A DNA stretch of 64,000 nucleotides from Anaerolineaceae bacterium UBA4775 (GCA_002403205.1 DHHJ01000011.1:89755-153754), one strand, 5' to 3'; numbered from the stretch's first letter, positions 53,813-63,452 are shown. Numbers and translations: made by a program. Notes: a model not told the origin generated them from the sequence alone.

Positions 53813-53846
53813 ACTGCCCTGATCGGATCAGGGCAGTCTGTTTTTT
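53813..53846. terminator. Bidirectional terminator between the sugar transferase and EF-G-like genes
   Basis: ACTGCCCTGATC (53813-53824) and GATCAGGGCAGT (53826-53837) pair almost completely. On plus it is followed by CTGTTTTTT and on minus by TTTTAGG, serving the convergent genes on both sides. Confidence 0.88.
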
Positions 53847-53863
53847 GTGAATTGGCGTGAAGA

Positions 53864-55936
53864 TCAGTCTTCTTTTTCCTCGTCCTCACGGCGTTTGGCT
53901 TCGATGATATCTTGAGCCAGGTGCTGGGGCACCATTTCGTAATGGTCAAAAGCCATGGTGAAGTAACCGCGGCCGCCGGTCATCGAGCGCAGGTTGGTGG
54001 TATAACGCAGCATTTCTGCCAGCGGCACATGGGCCTTGACGACTGAGCGGCCCTTTTGCGTATCCATCCCTTGCACGCGGGCACGGCGAGAGTTCATATC
54101 ACCGAGCACATCGCCCATGTTGCTTTCAGGGACGATCACCTCGACCTGCATGATCGGCTCGTACAAAACCGGTCCTGCGCCGTTGAATGCCAGTTTGAAG
54201 GCTTCACGGCCGGCGATTTCGAATGCGATCGGCTTCGAGTCAACGGGGTGCTCTTTGCCGTCATACACAGAGACTTTGACGTTATGCACCGGGTAGCCGG
54301 CCACCACGCCTTCTTTCATCACATTGCGGATACCCTTTTCGATCGAGGGCATGAAGTTATTCGAAATCGAACCGCCAAAGACATCGTTGGAGAACAGGAA
54401 GTCTTCTTCCTGGTAGGGACTGACCCGCAGGTGTACCTCGCCAAATTGGCCGGCGCCACCGGTCTGCTTCTTATGGCGGTACATGGCAGCATTCTCGCGG
54501 GTGATGCGCTCTTCGTAAGGCACCTTGGGTTCCTGGATATCGAGCCCGAGCTGGAATTTACCCTCAGCCCGGCGGATAGCCACATCGATGTGCTGATCGC
54601 CCATGCCCTGCAGGATGGATTGGCGGGTGGCGGGTTCGTTGTGCCACGAGAGGGTCATATCCTCTTCGCATAACCGCGTCAGGGTGGTGCTCAGCTTGGC
54701 TGCATCGGACTGGGTCTTGGGGAATACCGCCACCTGGTAAAGGGCATTGGGGTACTCTGCCGAGGGCAGGATCAGGGCTTTGTCTTTCCGGCACAGGGTG
54801 TCGCCGGTGGTGGTAACGCTCAATTTGGCCACCAGGCCAATGTCGCCGCTGTGTAAAAAGTCGACTGGCTTGCCCTCTTTCCCATAGGGGACCTGCATGC
54901 CCGTCAGGCGCTCTTCCTCTTCCTTGTTGCTGTTCCAAACCCGGTCATCGGCGACCATCTTGCCGGAATAAATTCTGAAAAAGGTCTGCTTGCCCACAAA
55001 GGGATCGGCAGTGGTGTTCCACACATAGGCAGCCAGGGGGCCATCGTCCTTGGGCTCGAGCGTGACCTCCTGACCCTTGACATCTTTCGCCACGGCAGGT
55101 GGGGTGTCGGCCGGTGAGGGCATCAGGTTGCTGAGCACATTCAACAGGGGCGCAATCCCGATCTTGTTGGCGCCAGCAGCGACCATCACCGGGATGAAAT
55201 TGCCCGCCCAAATGGTGCTGCGTAAACCGCGCATGATCTCCTGGTCGGTCAGATCACCGTTTTCGAAGTACTTTTCCAGCAGCTCATCTTCACCCTCGGC
55301 TGCGGCTTCGACCAGAGCCAGGTGCGCTTCTTCAGCCTGTGCCTGGTACTCAGCAGGGATATCGACCACTTCCTTACCGTCGCCTTTGTAAGCCTTCATG
55401 GTGAGCAGGTCGATCACACCCTTGAAATCCGCTTTTTCGCCCCAGGGCAGTTGTAGAGGGATCAGCCGGGTTTCGATGTGCTCCTGGACGGACAGGAGCG
55501 CTTTTTCGAAGTTGGCGTTTTCCCGCTCCATTTTATTGATCAGCAGCATCCGGGGGAGGTTGAACTGCTCGCTGTATTGCAGGGCCATTTCCGTGCCTAC
55601 CTCAAGGCCGGCAACGGAGTCAACCAGGATCAGGGTGCCATCGGCGACTCGCATGGCGGAGATCACCTGGCCAATGAAATCGGTGTAGCCAGGGGTATCG
55701 AGCAGGTTGAGCTTGACCGCATTGTATTCAATGGGCACCACGGCGGTGAATAGCGAGATCCCGCGCCGGATTTCTTCTTCATCAAAGTCGGCGATGGTCG
55801 TGCCGTCCTCTACCTGGCCCATCCGCGTGGTTGCACCGGTGAAATTCGCGAATGCTTCGACCAGCATGGTTTTGCCGGCACTGCTGTGAGATGCCAGGAC
55901 AATGTTTCGGATCGATTCGGTTTTATATTCTTTCAT
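53864..55936 (-). CDS. Elongation factor G-like GTPase (EF-G2 type)
   Basis: 690 residues, all five EF-G domains. GTPase motifs are ASHSSAGKT (instead of the usual AHIDAGKT), DTPGYTDF and NKMERENANF. The C-terminal half includes PKVPYEERI, TGGAGQFGEVHL, KEGVVAGYPVHNVKVSVYDGKEHPVDS and RSMTGGRGYFTMAFDHYEMVP. The altered P-loop and switch I (RRGISLFTAVVPIEY) mark the EF-G-like group, not the main fusA. Such paralogues may serve recycling or translation under stress; this is not shown for this one. Confidence 0.9.
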   Translation of the reverse strand: MKEYKTESIRNIVLASHSSAGKTMLVEAFANFTGATTRMGQVEDGTTIADFDEEEIRRGISLFTAVVPIEYNAVKLNLLDTPGYTDFIGQVISAMRVADGTLILVDSVAGLEVGTEMALQYSEQFNLPRMLLINKMERENANFEKALLSVQEHIETRLIPLQLPWGEKADFKGVIDLLTMKAYKGDGKEVVDIPAEYQAQAEEAHLALVEAAAEGEDELLEKYFENGDLTDQEIMRGLRSTIWAGNFIPVMVAAGANKIGIAPLLNVLSNLMPSPADTPPAVAKDVKGQEVTLEPKDDGPLAAYVWNTTADPFVGKQTFFRIYSGKMVADDRVWNSNKEEEERLTGMQVPYGKEGKPVDFLHSGDIGLVAKLSVTTTGDTLCRKDKALILPSAEYPNALYQVAVFPKTQSDAAKLSTTLTRLCEEDMTLSWHNEPATRQSILQGMGDQHIDVAIRRAEGKFQLGLDIQEPKVPYEERITRENAAMYRHKKQTGGAGQFGEVHLRVSPYQEEDFLFSNDVFGGSISNNFMPSIEKGIRNVMKEGVVAGYPVHNVKVSVYDGKEHPVDSKPIAFEIAGREAFKLAFNGAGPVLYEPIMQVEVIVPESNMGDVLGDMNSRRARVQGMDTQKGRSVVKAHVPLAEMLRYTTNLRSMTGGRGYFTMAFDHYEMVPQHLAQDIIEAKRREDEEKED

Positions 55937-56294
55937 TTAAGAGACCTTCCTTGCTCCATATAAGAGATGATTTTTGATAATGACACGCGAAGCATCATTT
56001 TAAGACAATCGTAACTAAAAGTCAAAACAACAACCGGATTGGTTTGCTGAATTGCCAGGAGTAAATTGCTTGTGATGACGCACCTTGGGTTTAGTGCTCA
56101 CCAATGGGATGTGTCGTGGCTAATTATATCAGGGTTGAAGGCGGACTGCCCCAAAGATTCGATAGGTAAGCGGCAGTCAGAAAAGAACAACCCCGGCGAA
56201 ACCCGGCCGGGGTATGAATTTATCCTCACATGGGCACTTTTGTATTCAATCACACCCGGGTTGAGGGTGATCTTAAGCCTTCCAGGCCGCTGGG
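55937..56294. other. Intergenic region, 358 bp
   Basis: No gene is supported. The left part must hold the EF-G-like gene promoter. Near the right end lies the terminator of the radical SAM gene. Confidence 0.55.
56180..56212 (-). terminator. Terminator after the B12-binding radical SAM gene
   Basis: CCCCGGC (56191-56197) pairs with GCCGGGG (56206-56212). On the minus strand TTGTTCTTTTC follows. Confidence 0.75.
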
Positions 56295-57773
56295 TCAGGC
56301 AACGTGCAGTTCATTGACCTTGCGGAAATGGTAGCCATAAATGGTGAAGGTGATCGCCAGGGGAAATTTCTTTGGATGGTGAAATAACGTCCAGAAAAAG
56401 AGCCGCCAGTAGTGCCAGCGTTCTTCGCTCCTGATCCCGATTTCAAACATTGAGGTCAGAAAAGCAGCGATCTCTTCCCACTGCAGGGTAACCGAATGAC
56501 GGGCAGGCGCATAGTCCGTTAAAAAAGTTCGCACCCGCTCATAGAAACCCTTTGCAGAATAAATGGAATCAAGCACCTTCCGGTAGCCAGCCTTCAATTG
56601 CGCCATTTCCATGATGGGGATAATGTTCGTCTCGCCGTCGACATTGTCACCGGAATAGGTGTTCCGGATGCGCCCTTCGCGCAGCATGCGCTGATAAAGC
56701 TGGGTGCCAACGGGCGCCTGGAGCAACCCAACCATCGCGGTCACAATCCCGCTCTGCTGGATGAACTCGGTCATTCGCTCAAAGATGGTCTCGTCATCGC
56801 TGTCAAAGCCGACGATGAACCCGCCCATCACCTGCAATCCCATCCGCTGGAGCTTGCGCACCGAGCTGATAAGGTCTCGGTTCCGGTTCTGGCTTTTGGA
56901 GCATTCAGCCAAGGCGTTGTCGTCTGGCGTTTCGATGCCGACAAACACCTGTGTGAACCCTGCCTTGACCATTAAGGTGATCAACTCATCGTCGTCGGAG
57001 AGGTTGACCGAAGCCTCAGTCAGGAACAGGCAGCCTTTTTTCCCTTTGCGCCACTCAATCAGCGCGGGCAAAACCTCTTGTTTGAGGATGCGCTTATTGC
57101 CGATAAAATTGTCATCCACGATGAAGATGTTGCGCCGCCAGCCCAGGGCGTAGATTTGGTCCAGTTCAGCGATCAATTGGCGGGTGGTCTTCAGGCGCAT
57201 GCGGTGCCCAAGCAGGGCTGTTACATTACAAAAATCGCAGTTGAAGGGGCACCCGCGTGTAAATTGCAGGCTCAGGGAATCATAATAGCGCAGATCGATC
57301 AGTTCCCAAAGCGGGATGGGGGTTTTGGTGATGTCTGCGTGCTCTTCGGTCTCGTAGATCCGTTTTGGCTTCCCGCGCCCCAGGTCCGAAAGGAACAGGG
57401 GCAGGGTGATCTCCGCTTCGTTGAGCACCAGGTGATCGACCTCCGGGAAAGCTTCCGGTTCGGCGGTGAACAACGGCCCACCTGCAACAAGGGTCTTGTT
57501 GGCCGCACGGACTCGGGCGATGACAGCCTGGGTCGATTCCCGTTGAACGGTCATCGCAGAGATCAGGACCATATCCGCCCAGGCTAAGTCCGTTTGCTTC
57601 AGGTTTTGCACGTTCATATCCACCAGGCGCTTGTCCCAGGTGGCGGGGAGCATCGCCGCCACGGTCAGCAAGCCCAAAGGGGGAGATGAAGACTTCTTGC
57701 GCACAAACTTGAGGGCGTGCTTAAAACTCCAAAAGGTATCAGGAAATTCAGGGTATACCAGTAAGATGTTCAT
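56295..57773 (-). CDS. B12-binding-domain radical SAM protein (DUF4070, HpnP-like group)
   Basis: 492 residues. N-terminal cobalamin-binding-like Rossmann domain (MNILLVYPEFPDTFWSF, PPLGLLTVAAMLP, LVAGGPLFTAEPEAF), then a radical SAM core with the cluster motif CPFNCDFC, FIVDDNFIGNKRILK and VFVGIETPDDNALAE, and a C-terminal DUF4070-type region beginning GLLQAPVGTQLYQRML. This layout is shared by the hopanoid 2-methylase HpnP and many unassigned methyltransferases, so the substrate remains open. It is 0 bp behind a TetR gene on the same strand, indicating local control. Confidence 0.85.
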   Translation of the reverse strand: MNILLVYPEFPDTFWSFKHALKFVRKKSSSPPLGLLTVAAMLPATWDKRLVDMNVQNLKQTDLAWADMVLISAMTVQRESTQAVIARVRAANKTLVAGGPLFTAEPEAFPEVDHLVLNEAEITLPLFLSDLGRGKPKRIYETEEHADITKTPIPLWELIDLRYYDSLSLQFTRGCPFNCDFCNVTALLGHRMRLKTTRQLIAELDQIYALGWRRNIFIVDDNFIGNKRILKQEVLPALIEWRKGKKGCLFLTEASVNLSDDDELITLMVKAGFTQVFVGIETPDDNALAECSKSQNRNRDLISSVRKLQRMGLQVMGGFIVGFDSDDETIFERMTEFIQQSGIVTAMVGLLQAPVGTQLYQRMLREGRIRNTYSGDNVDGETNIIPIMEMAQLKAGYRKVLDSIYSAKGFYERVRTFLTDYAPARHSVTLQWEEIAAFLTSMFEIGIRSEERWHYWRLFFWTLFHHPKKFPLAITFTIYGYHFRKVNELHVA

Positions 57774-58529
57774 TTATGCGCCTCGTGTGTCTTCTGCCTG
57801 GTCGTCGGATGCGTTAGATAGTTCTTCTGTATTAGATTCGTTTTCTGATGCAGATGCTTGCGTGGAGGGTTGTTCTTTGTCCTTGGTGCGCCGCTTGCGC
57901 TTGTCCTGGTCATGGTTGGTTTCATCTGGCTCCTCTGATAGGACAACCCCAAGCAAGCGCTGCCGGTCCAGCAGGTTGATGCGCTGGAACATGGTTGCCA
58001 TCTCTTCCGAACTGTAGGGCAGGTCACTTTCCAGCCACCAGTAAATGGTGGCCAGCAACGCCCCGGAAAGGTGGTTGGCGATGAAATCGATGGGCACTGC
58101 GGGCTCCGTCCCCCTTTGATCTTGTTCAGATTGCAGATATGCCTTGATGTTTTCAGCGATGCTGGTGTGCAGTTGCCGCGCGGCGGTGATTCCGCCCCTG
58201 CCAATGGTTAAAATCCGGTAAAGGTCATAATGCTCAGCGGCAAAGTCAAACAGCTTTACGATGGATTTTGTATCCTCCAGGTGCCATTGTGCCGCGATGC
58301 CCTGGGGGACCTGTTCGATGAAAGCCACCACAAGCTGGTCCATCACCTCGAGCAACAGCTCATCCTTATCCCTGAAGTGCAGGTAAAATGTTGCCCGTCC
58401 GAGGTTGGCTTTTTCAGTGATGTCCTGGATGGAAACTTCGTCGTACCCCTCTTCCAGGATCAGCGCTACCAATGCCTCCCGCAGCATCTTGCGAGTGCGT
58501 TGAACCCTTCTGTCTTGTTGTCTGGCCAT
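57774..58529 (-). CDS. TetR/AcrR-family regulator with a long acidic/basic tail
   Basis: 251 residues. The N-terminal HTH reads LVALILEEGYDEVSIQDITEKANLGRATFYLHFRDKDELLLEV, the TetR signature. Helices to about residue 195 form the ligand domain (ending DRQRLLGVVL). The last ~50 residues are hydrophilic and low-complexity (DKRKRRTKDKEQ, SNTEELSNASDDQ), unusual for TetR and probably disordered. It directly precedes the radical SAM gene (adjacent stop and start), so it likely regulates that operon and itself. Confidence 0.9.
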   Translation of the reverse strand: MARQQDRRVQRTRKMLREALVALILEEGYDEVSIQDITEKANLGRATFYLHFRDKDELLLEVMDQLVVAFIEQVPQGIAAQWHLEDTKSIVKLFDFAAEHYDLYRILTIGRGGITAARQLHTSIAENIKAYLQSEQDQRGTEPAVPIDFIANHLSGALLATIYWWLESDLPYSSEEMATMFQRINLLDRQRLLGVVLSEEPDETNHDQDKRKRRTKDKEQPSTQASASENESNTEELSNASDDQAEDTRGA

Positions 58530-58557
58530 GATTTTCCTTTTTTAGATGACAATTTGT

Positions 58558-58582
58558 TGTGTCGTGTATATTTTTAGACACA
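58558..58582 (-). promoter_or_regulatory. Possible TetR operator
   Basis: TGTGTC (58558-58563) and GACACA (58577-58582) form a 6-bp dyad with a 13-bp spacer, 30-50 bp upstream of the TetR start. The half sites are short, so this is a weak call. Confidence 0.35.
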
Positions 58583-58803
58583 GTTTTTATTAGTGTACAG
58601 AAACAATTATATGGGATTCGCCGGGGCTGTCAATGGCGATCTGGCTATTGGTGCTCTTTTTTAAGGTTCAGGGTCAACCGCTGTGCCAAATGCGGCACTT
58701 TGGACAACCCCCAAAAATGATGTGCCTTTTTCGCTTCGTAAATAGGTGTTGGATTAGCTTATAATTGAACTGCACACCTCACTACAGGAACGGCCCTGCA
58801 CTT

Positions 58804-59793
58804 ATGGTCTCACAACAACCCGAGCAAACCCTGGACGATCTCAATATCTCAGCCAAAATCCTCGGCCTCAATATCAGCGGCATGAAAACCGTCGCCGTCT
58901 ATGGCGATCTGAATGGGTTGATTTACGAACGCTTACACATGGAAGCCCCAAACAAGGCCTCTTTTCTAGAAGGATTCGACGCCATTTGTGCGCAAGCGGA
59001 CAAGCTCCTTAAAATCTGTCGCGCCCAGGGCTTGAGCAGCCCGGAGGTCATCTCCCTGGCTGTGAGCGGCCCCGTGGACCTCTCTCGGGGGATCCTCATG
59101 TCGCCCCCAGACCTGCCCGGCTGGGACGAAGCACCCCTCAAAGGCCGGCTGGGCGTCCGATACAACCTGCCAGTGTTCATCGAGCAGCGCAGCAATGCCG
59201 CTGCCCTGGCCGAGATGTATTTTGGCACTGGGAACGGCATACAGGACCAGGTTTTCTTGGATCTTGAACCCGTGGTCACAGCTGGCATCATCCAGGGCGG
59301 ACAAATCCTGCATGGTTCAAACGATGCCGCCGGCGAGATCGGCCGCATGCGCCTGACCCATGACGGGCCAGCCGGGTTGGACTTGCCAGGTTCGCTGACC
59401 GGGTTTGCTAGCGGCCCGGGTATGGCAGAACTGGCCAGCCTGCGCCACCCCGACCTGTGGCCAACCCCGCCCCAGCCCTATGATCTGGTCAAGGCCGTCA
59501 GGGAGGGTCAGCCAGAAGCGCTCAACGTGATCGCAGAGGCAGCCGATCACCTTGGAAAGGCCTTGCTGTGGCTGATCTTCACCCTGGACCCCGAACTGGT
59601 GGTCTTCGGTCACCCGGGAGATGTCCTGGGTGAATCCCTGCTCACCCCGCTGCGCGACGCCGTGCTACGCTATGGCGGGGCGGAAGCCCGCTTGCTGCCG
59701 CGCCTGGCGCTTTCCAGTTTAGGCGCCAAACTGGATGATACCGCCGCACTTATGGCCGTGATTGACCCCTTCCGAAAACGCAAACGGGGCTGA
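58804..59793 (+). CDS. ROK-family protein lacking kinase residues
   Basis: 329 residues with a ROK fold over the full length, no N-terminal HTH. Three active motifs are changed: the phosphate loop is GLNISGMKTVAV (usual D-x-GGTK), the catalytic ENDANAA block reads IEQRSNAAALAE at 126-137, with Arg129 where the catalytic Asp should be, and the GTGxGgG loop reads DLEPVVTAG. The zinc cysteines after GEIG are also missing. It is therefore unlikely to phosphorylate sugar and may sense one. The ATG at 58804 is preferred; the frame opens 13 codons earlier. An amidohydrolase and a transporter gene follow on the same strand. Confidence 0.8.
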   Translation: MVSQQPEQTLDDLNISAKILGLNISGMKTVAVYGDLNGLIYERLHMEAPNKASFLEGFDAICAQADKLLKICRAQGLSSPEVISLAVSGPVDLSRGILMSPPDLPGWDEAPLKGRLGVRYNLPVFIEQRSNAAALAEMYFGTGNGIQDQVFLDLEPVVTAGIIQGGQILHGSNDAAGEIGRMRLTHDGPAGLDLPGSLTGFASGPGMAELASLRHPDLWPTPPQPYDLVKAVREGQPEALNVIAEAADHLGKALLWLIFTLDPELVVFGHPGDVLGESLLTPLRDAVLRYGGAEARLLPRLALSSLGAKLDDTAALMAVIDPFRKRKRG

Positions 59794-59905
59794 CCCCGGA
59801 ACGCAAGCGCTGCCTTCCTGAAGCTTGAGGCTGGCGGCGAGCCAAACCTGTCCAAAAGGCGGCCCCTTCCCGAAACCAAACAAAATCAATCGCATTGGAG
59901 GGCTG

Positions 59906-61039
59906 ATGAAACCCAGGCAACGAAAGATCATCGATGGTCACATCCATTTTCCGCATTTTACACACCAAAACTCGCTAATCAGCATCCTCAGAGGTGCCGG
60001 CATCGATAATCTGGCCGTGGTATGCACGCCTGACGAACAACGGCTCAGCCTGGTGCCGGATGCCCTGCACTTGAAGGGTCACTATCCCGATCAAGTATTT
60101 GTGTTTGGCGGGCTGGATATCTCCCCCCTGTTGATAACCCCGGAAATCGCTGGCGAAGTCTTTGCCCATTATGTCGATGTGCTGATGGGCCTGGGCGTGG
60201 ATGGGATCAAGATGATTGAAGGCAAGGCGGAAATCCGCAAGCGCCTGCCCATCCCGGATTTTGACGCCCCCGTCTATGCGCCTTATTGGGCCAAATTGGC
60301 CAATGATCAGATCCCCCTGATCTTCCACGTCAATGACCCCGAAGAATTTTGGGACCCAGATAAAGTCCCTGCCTGGGCACGGGAGATGGGCTGGTACTAC
60401 GGCGATGGCACGTATATCGACAATGAAACCCAGTACCGCCAGGTGTTGAACGTCCTTGACCGCCACCCGGACCTGCGGGTCACCTTTGCCCATTTCTTCT
60501 TCCTCTCGGCCCAACTGGACCGGCTGGGGACCTACCTCGACCGGTACCCCAACATGCACGTCGACCTGACTCCCGGCATCGAGATGTACACCAATTTTTC
60601 TGCCGACCCGCAAAAAACGCGTGATTTCTTCCTCCAATACCAGGACCGCATCATCTACGGCACAGATATCGGGGCGCGGGCACTTTTGACTGACCACACA
60701 GCGGGGATAGAACCCGAAGAAAGCCTGGCGCGCATCGAGGTGGTGCGGGGCTTTTTGGAAAATGAAGGACCCTTCAAGCTGACCCATGCAGGATTCTTGT
60801 TTGGGGGGCCAGAGACGACTTTTCATGGGATCGGTTTGCCCGATGATGTGCTCGATAAGATCTACTACCAGAATTTTGAACGCTTTGCCGGGCAGACGCC
60901 CCATCCGCTCAACCCCGAGGCGATCGTTGAAGAATGCGAGCGCCTGGAAACCTTAATCAAAGCTATGGGGGCCTTCCAGCCTGGCATGGCTGGTGACGTA
61001 TCCTCGGTCACTGCGGTTAAGTCATGCTTCAGCAGGTGA
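59906..61039 (+). CDS. Amidohydrolase-family (TIM-barrel) protein
   Basis: 377 residues. The metal-dependent hydrolase barrel begins KIIDGHIHFPHF (His-x-His), continues with GVDGIKMIEGKAE, PLIFHVNDPEEFWD, LRVTFAHFFFLS and IIYGTDIGARALLTDHTAG (late Asp), as in COG2159-type amidohydrolases. The substrate is unknown; decarboxylase or lactonase activity is possible in this group. The ATG at 59906 has GGAGGG four bases upstream, and the longer open frame before it is not conserved-looking. It lies between the ROK-like and GPH genes, suggesting use of one small sugar-derived compound. Confidence 0.8.
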   Translation: MKPRQRKIIDGHIHFPHFTHQNSLISILRGAGIDNLAVVCTPDEQRLSLVPDALHLKGHYPDQVFVFGGLDISPLLITPEIAGEVFAHYVDVLMGLGVDGIKMIEGKAEIRKRLPIPDFDAPVYAPYWAKLANDQIPLIFHVNDPEEFWDPDKVPAWAREMGWYYGDGTYIDNETQYRQVLNVLDRHPDLRVTFAHFFFLSAQLDRLGTYLDRYPNMHVDLTPGIEMYTNFSADPQKTRDFFLQYQDRIIYGTDIGARALLTDHTAGIEPEESLARIEVVRGFLENEGPFKLTHAGFLFGGPETTFHGIGLPDDVLDKIYYQNFERFAGQTPHPLNPEAIVEECERLETLIKAMGAFQPGMAGDVSSVTAVKSCFSR

Positions 61040-61090
61040 ATGTTCTTCACAAATCCAACACGGTGCTTTAGTCTTGATGGGAACCCCGGA

Positions 61091-62428
61091 ATGAAAACAC
61101 TAAAACGTTGGCAGGAACCAATATATGCGATCGGCGGCTTTGGACCTGGATTCATGTATCAAATTGTGATGACCTACTTGCTTTATTATTACCGACCGGC
61201 CTTCAGCCGCATGGAGGCAGGGGCATTGGTGTTGGCCCCCGCCGGCGCCTACGCCGCCGGGATACTGGTCGCCCGCATCCTGGATGGGGTGGTGGACATT
61301 CCCATCGCTGCCTGGACAGATAACCTCAAGAGCCGTTGGGGCCGCCGCCGCCCGCTGATGGTCCTGGGCTTGATCCCCACCATCCTCAGCTTTTTTTTGC
61401 TGTGGTACCCACCCCTGACCGGCACCCGCCTGGGGCCTGACGGACACTGGGGCAACGCCCTATTCGTGGCCGTGGCCAGCTCGCTGTACTTTTTCTTCCA
61501 CACCCTGATCGTGGTACCCTACCTCGCTTCCCTTTCTGAAATTGTCCCCGACGAGGAATCCCGGGTGCGGGTGGCCAGCTGGCAGACCTTCTTCAACACG
61601 GCGGGGTATGTGCTGACCTTCGTCGTCGCCCCGCTGCTGTTTGAGCGCTTTGGGGTGCGGGGGACGATCTGGCTGCTGGCACCGGCGTTCCTCTCCTTTT
61701 TAGGGCCGATCCTGGTGATCAAAGAGTCCTCCACCCTGCAATCCGAGGAAGATAGCAGCCCTCAAGCGGCAGATGTGCCGCTGTGGGAGAGCGTCAAGCT
61801 GACCCTAAGCAACCGCACCTTCCGGATTTACATGCTTTCCGTGGCCACCTTCTTCTTCGGATTGCAGTTCTTTTTGGGCGGGATCGCCTTCATGGCCGTG
61901 GATATGATGGGGCTGTCCGAATCCCAGTTGGGCTTGATGAACGCCGCCGCTTTTGCGCCTGTGCCTGTCATGCTGGTCCTGTTTAACTGGCTGGTCAAGA
62001 AAAAAGGTGCCAAGTGGGCCTTCAGGCTGGGTTTGCTGGTGTTCGCGGTCGCCATGCTGATGTTCCCCCTCGGCTGGACCCGCCTGAACCTGCCTATTTC
62101 GCCCTTCCTGGTCGGGGTGATCGCGGGCGGGATCGGCAGTTTCTCGATCAGTGCGTTCTTCACCATCCCTTATGCTTTCCCCGCGCAGATCGCCGCCAAC
62201 GAAGCCCGGCAGACAGGCAAAGACCGGGCCGGGATGTACTTCGCCGTGCAGGGTGTGATCAATCAGTTCATGGGCGGGCTGGCCGGTTCGCTCCTGGCGC
62301 TGCTCCTCGATTGGCGCTTGGGCGTGGTGATGGTCGGCCCGATCGCCGCGCTGACCTGTGTGCTGGCTTACTTCTTCTTTGCACCTTACCCCTTAGGGCA
62401 GCCCAAAGATAAGGCAGCCAGCCAGTAA
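61091..62428 (+). CDS. GPH-family transporter
   Basis: 445 residues, about 12 helices. MelB-type loop ARILDGVVDIPIAAWTDNLKSRWGRRRPLMVLGLIP, a YLASLSEIVPDEESRVRVASWQTFFN loop and a late IAANEARQTGKDRAGMYFAVQGV segment. It probably imports a sugar or glycoside with a cation. ATG 61091 is used because the family starts near it; the frame is open 17 codons further. It completes the ROK-amidohydrolase-transporter unit. Confidence 0.85.
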   Translation: MKTLKRWQEPIYAIGGFGPGFMYQIVMTYLLYYYRPAFSRMEAGALVLAPAGAYAAGILVARILDGVVDIPIAAWTDNLKSRWGRRRPLMVLGLIPTILSFFLLWYPPLTGTRLGPDGHWGNALFVAVASSLYFFFHTLIVVPYLASLSEIVPDEESRVRVASWQTFFNTAGYVLTFVVAPLLFERFGVRGTIWLLAPAFLSFLGPILVIKESSTLQSEEDSSPQAADVPLWESVKLTLSNRTFRIYMLSVATFFFGLQFFLGGIAFMAVDMMGLSESQLGLMNAAAFAPVPVMLVLFNWLVKKKGAKWAFRLGLLVFAVAMLMFPLGWTRLNLPISPFLVGVIAGGIGSFSISAFFTIPYAFPAQIAANEARQTGKDRAGMYFAVQGVINQFMGGLAGSLLALLLDWRLGVVMVGPIAALTCVLAYFFFAPYPLGQPKDKAASQ

Positions 62429-62540
62429 GCCTGAAACCCTGCCCCAAACGCCGCTCTAGCCGCATGGGAGGGAACACACCGGCTGCCCCTGCAGACAGAT
62501 CAGTTAGCCGCGTAGCGGGCACGGTATAATTTCAGTAACC

Positions 62541-63452
62541 ATGGCAGAACAAGCCCCCGGTTATGTATCCCTCCTCGAAAACGGCCGTCTGGAGCAGCGC
62601 GTCACAGCCGCCCGGGCGCGCCTGGAAAGCTGTGATATCTGCCCACTGCGCTGCGGTGTGGACCGCACCCAGGGTGAGTTGGGAACCTGCCAAACCGGCC
62701 AACTGGCCCGGGTGAGCAGCTATGGCCCCCACCCAGGGGAGGAAAGTCCGCTTAGTGGGTGGCGCGGTTCGGGGACGATCTTCTTTGCGCGCTGCAACCT
62801 GCGCTGCGTGTATTGCCAGAACGCCGATATCAGCCAGCTGTCCTTCGGGCATGAGGTCAACCCGGCGGACCTGGGCGCCATCATGCTTGACCTGCAGGAA
62901 CGGGGGTGCCATAACATCAACCTGGTCTCGCCCACCCATGTCGTCCCGCAAATATTGGCGGCCATTCAAGTTGCAGCACAAAACGGGCTGACTCTCCCGA
63001 TTGTGTACAACACCGGCGGATATGATTCCCTCACAACCCTGGCTTTATTGGATGGGGTGATGGATATCTACATGCCCGACATGAAATATGGCGACCCAGA
63101 CCGAGCCTTCCAGTATTCCCGCGTGAGGGATTACCCCAGCATCAACCAGGCTGCCGTGCTGGAAATGCAGCGCCAGGTGGGGGATTTGCAGATTGACCAC
63201 CAGGGCATCGCCTGGCGCGGCTTGCTGGTGCGCCACCTGGTGCTGCCCAACGGATTAGCGGACAGTGACATCATCTTCCGGTTCCTGGCGGAAAAGGTCT
63301 CCAAAAACGTCTACCTCAACATCATGGCGCAGTACCACCCGGCCTTTAAAGCACATCAATACCCGGAGTTGAACCGGCGCATCCGCCCGGAGGAGTACCG
63401 CGCAGCGGTAAACCTGGCGAGGTCATTGGGCTTGTCGCGCTTGGATATGTGA
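62541..63452 (+). CDS. PflX-like radical SAM protein (COG1313)
   Basis: 303 residues. An N-terminal CxxC-x3-C site (CDICPLRCGVDRT, with Cys in GTCQTG) precedes the radical SAM motif RCNLRCVYCQN (C-x3-C-x2-C). Further motifs are GCHNINLVSPTHVVPQI, IVYNTGGYDS, DIYMPDMKYGD and LVRHLVLPNGLADS. The group is annotated as a putative pyruvate formate-lyase activating enzyme, but its true substrate is unknown. Its last 22 codons (63387-63452) are repeated in diverged form at 63745-63810. Confidence 0.9.
   Translation: MAEQAPGYVSLLENGRLEQRVTAARARLESCDICPLRCGVDRTQGELGTCQTGQLARVSSYGPHPGEESPLSGWRGSGTIFFARCNLRCVYCQNADISQLSFGHEVNPADLGAIMLDLQERGCHNINLVSPTHVVPQILAAIQVAAQNGLTLPIVYNTGGYDSLTTLALLDGVMDIYMPDMKYGDPDRAFQYSRVRDYPSINQAAVLEMQRQVGDLQIDHQGIAWRGLLVRHLVLPNGLADSDIIFRFLAEKVSKNVYLNIMAQYHPAFKAHQYPELNRRIRPEEYRAAVNLARSLGLSRLDM

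Noticed and set aside
58804..59793. ROK-type transcription repressor or glucokinase
   Set aside because: There is no N-terminal helix-turn-helix, and the catalytic Asp and phosphate loops are missing.
59975..60904. 309-codon minus-strand open frame
   Set aside because: Antisense to the amidohydrolase with its full set of metal-binding motifs.
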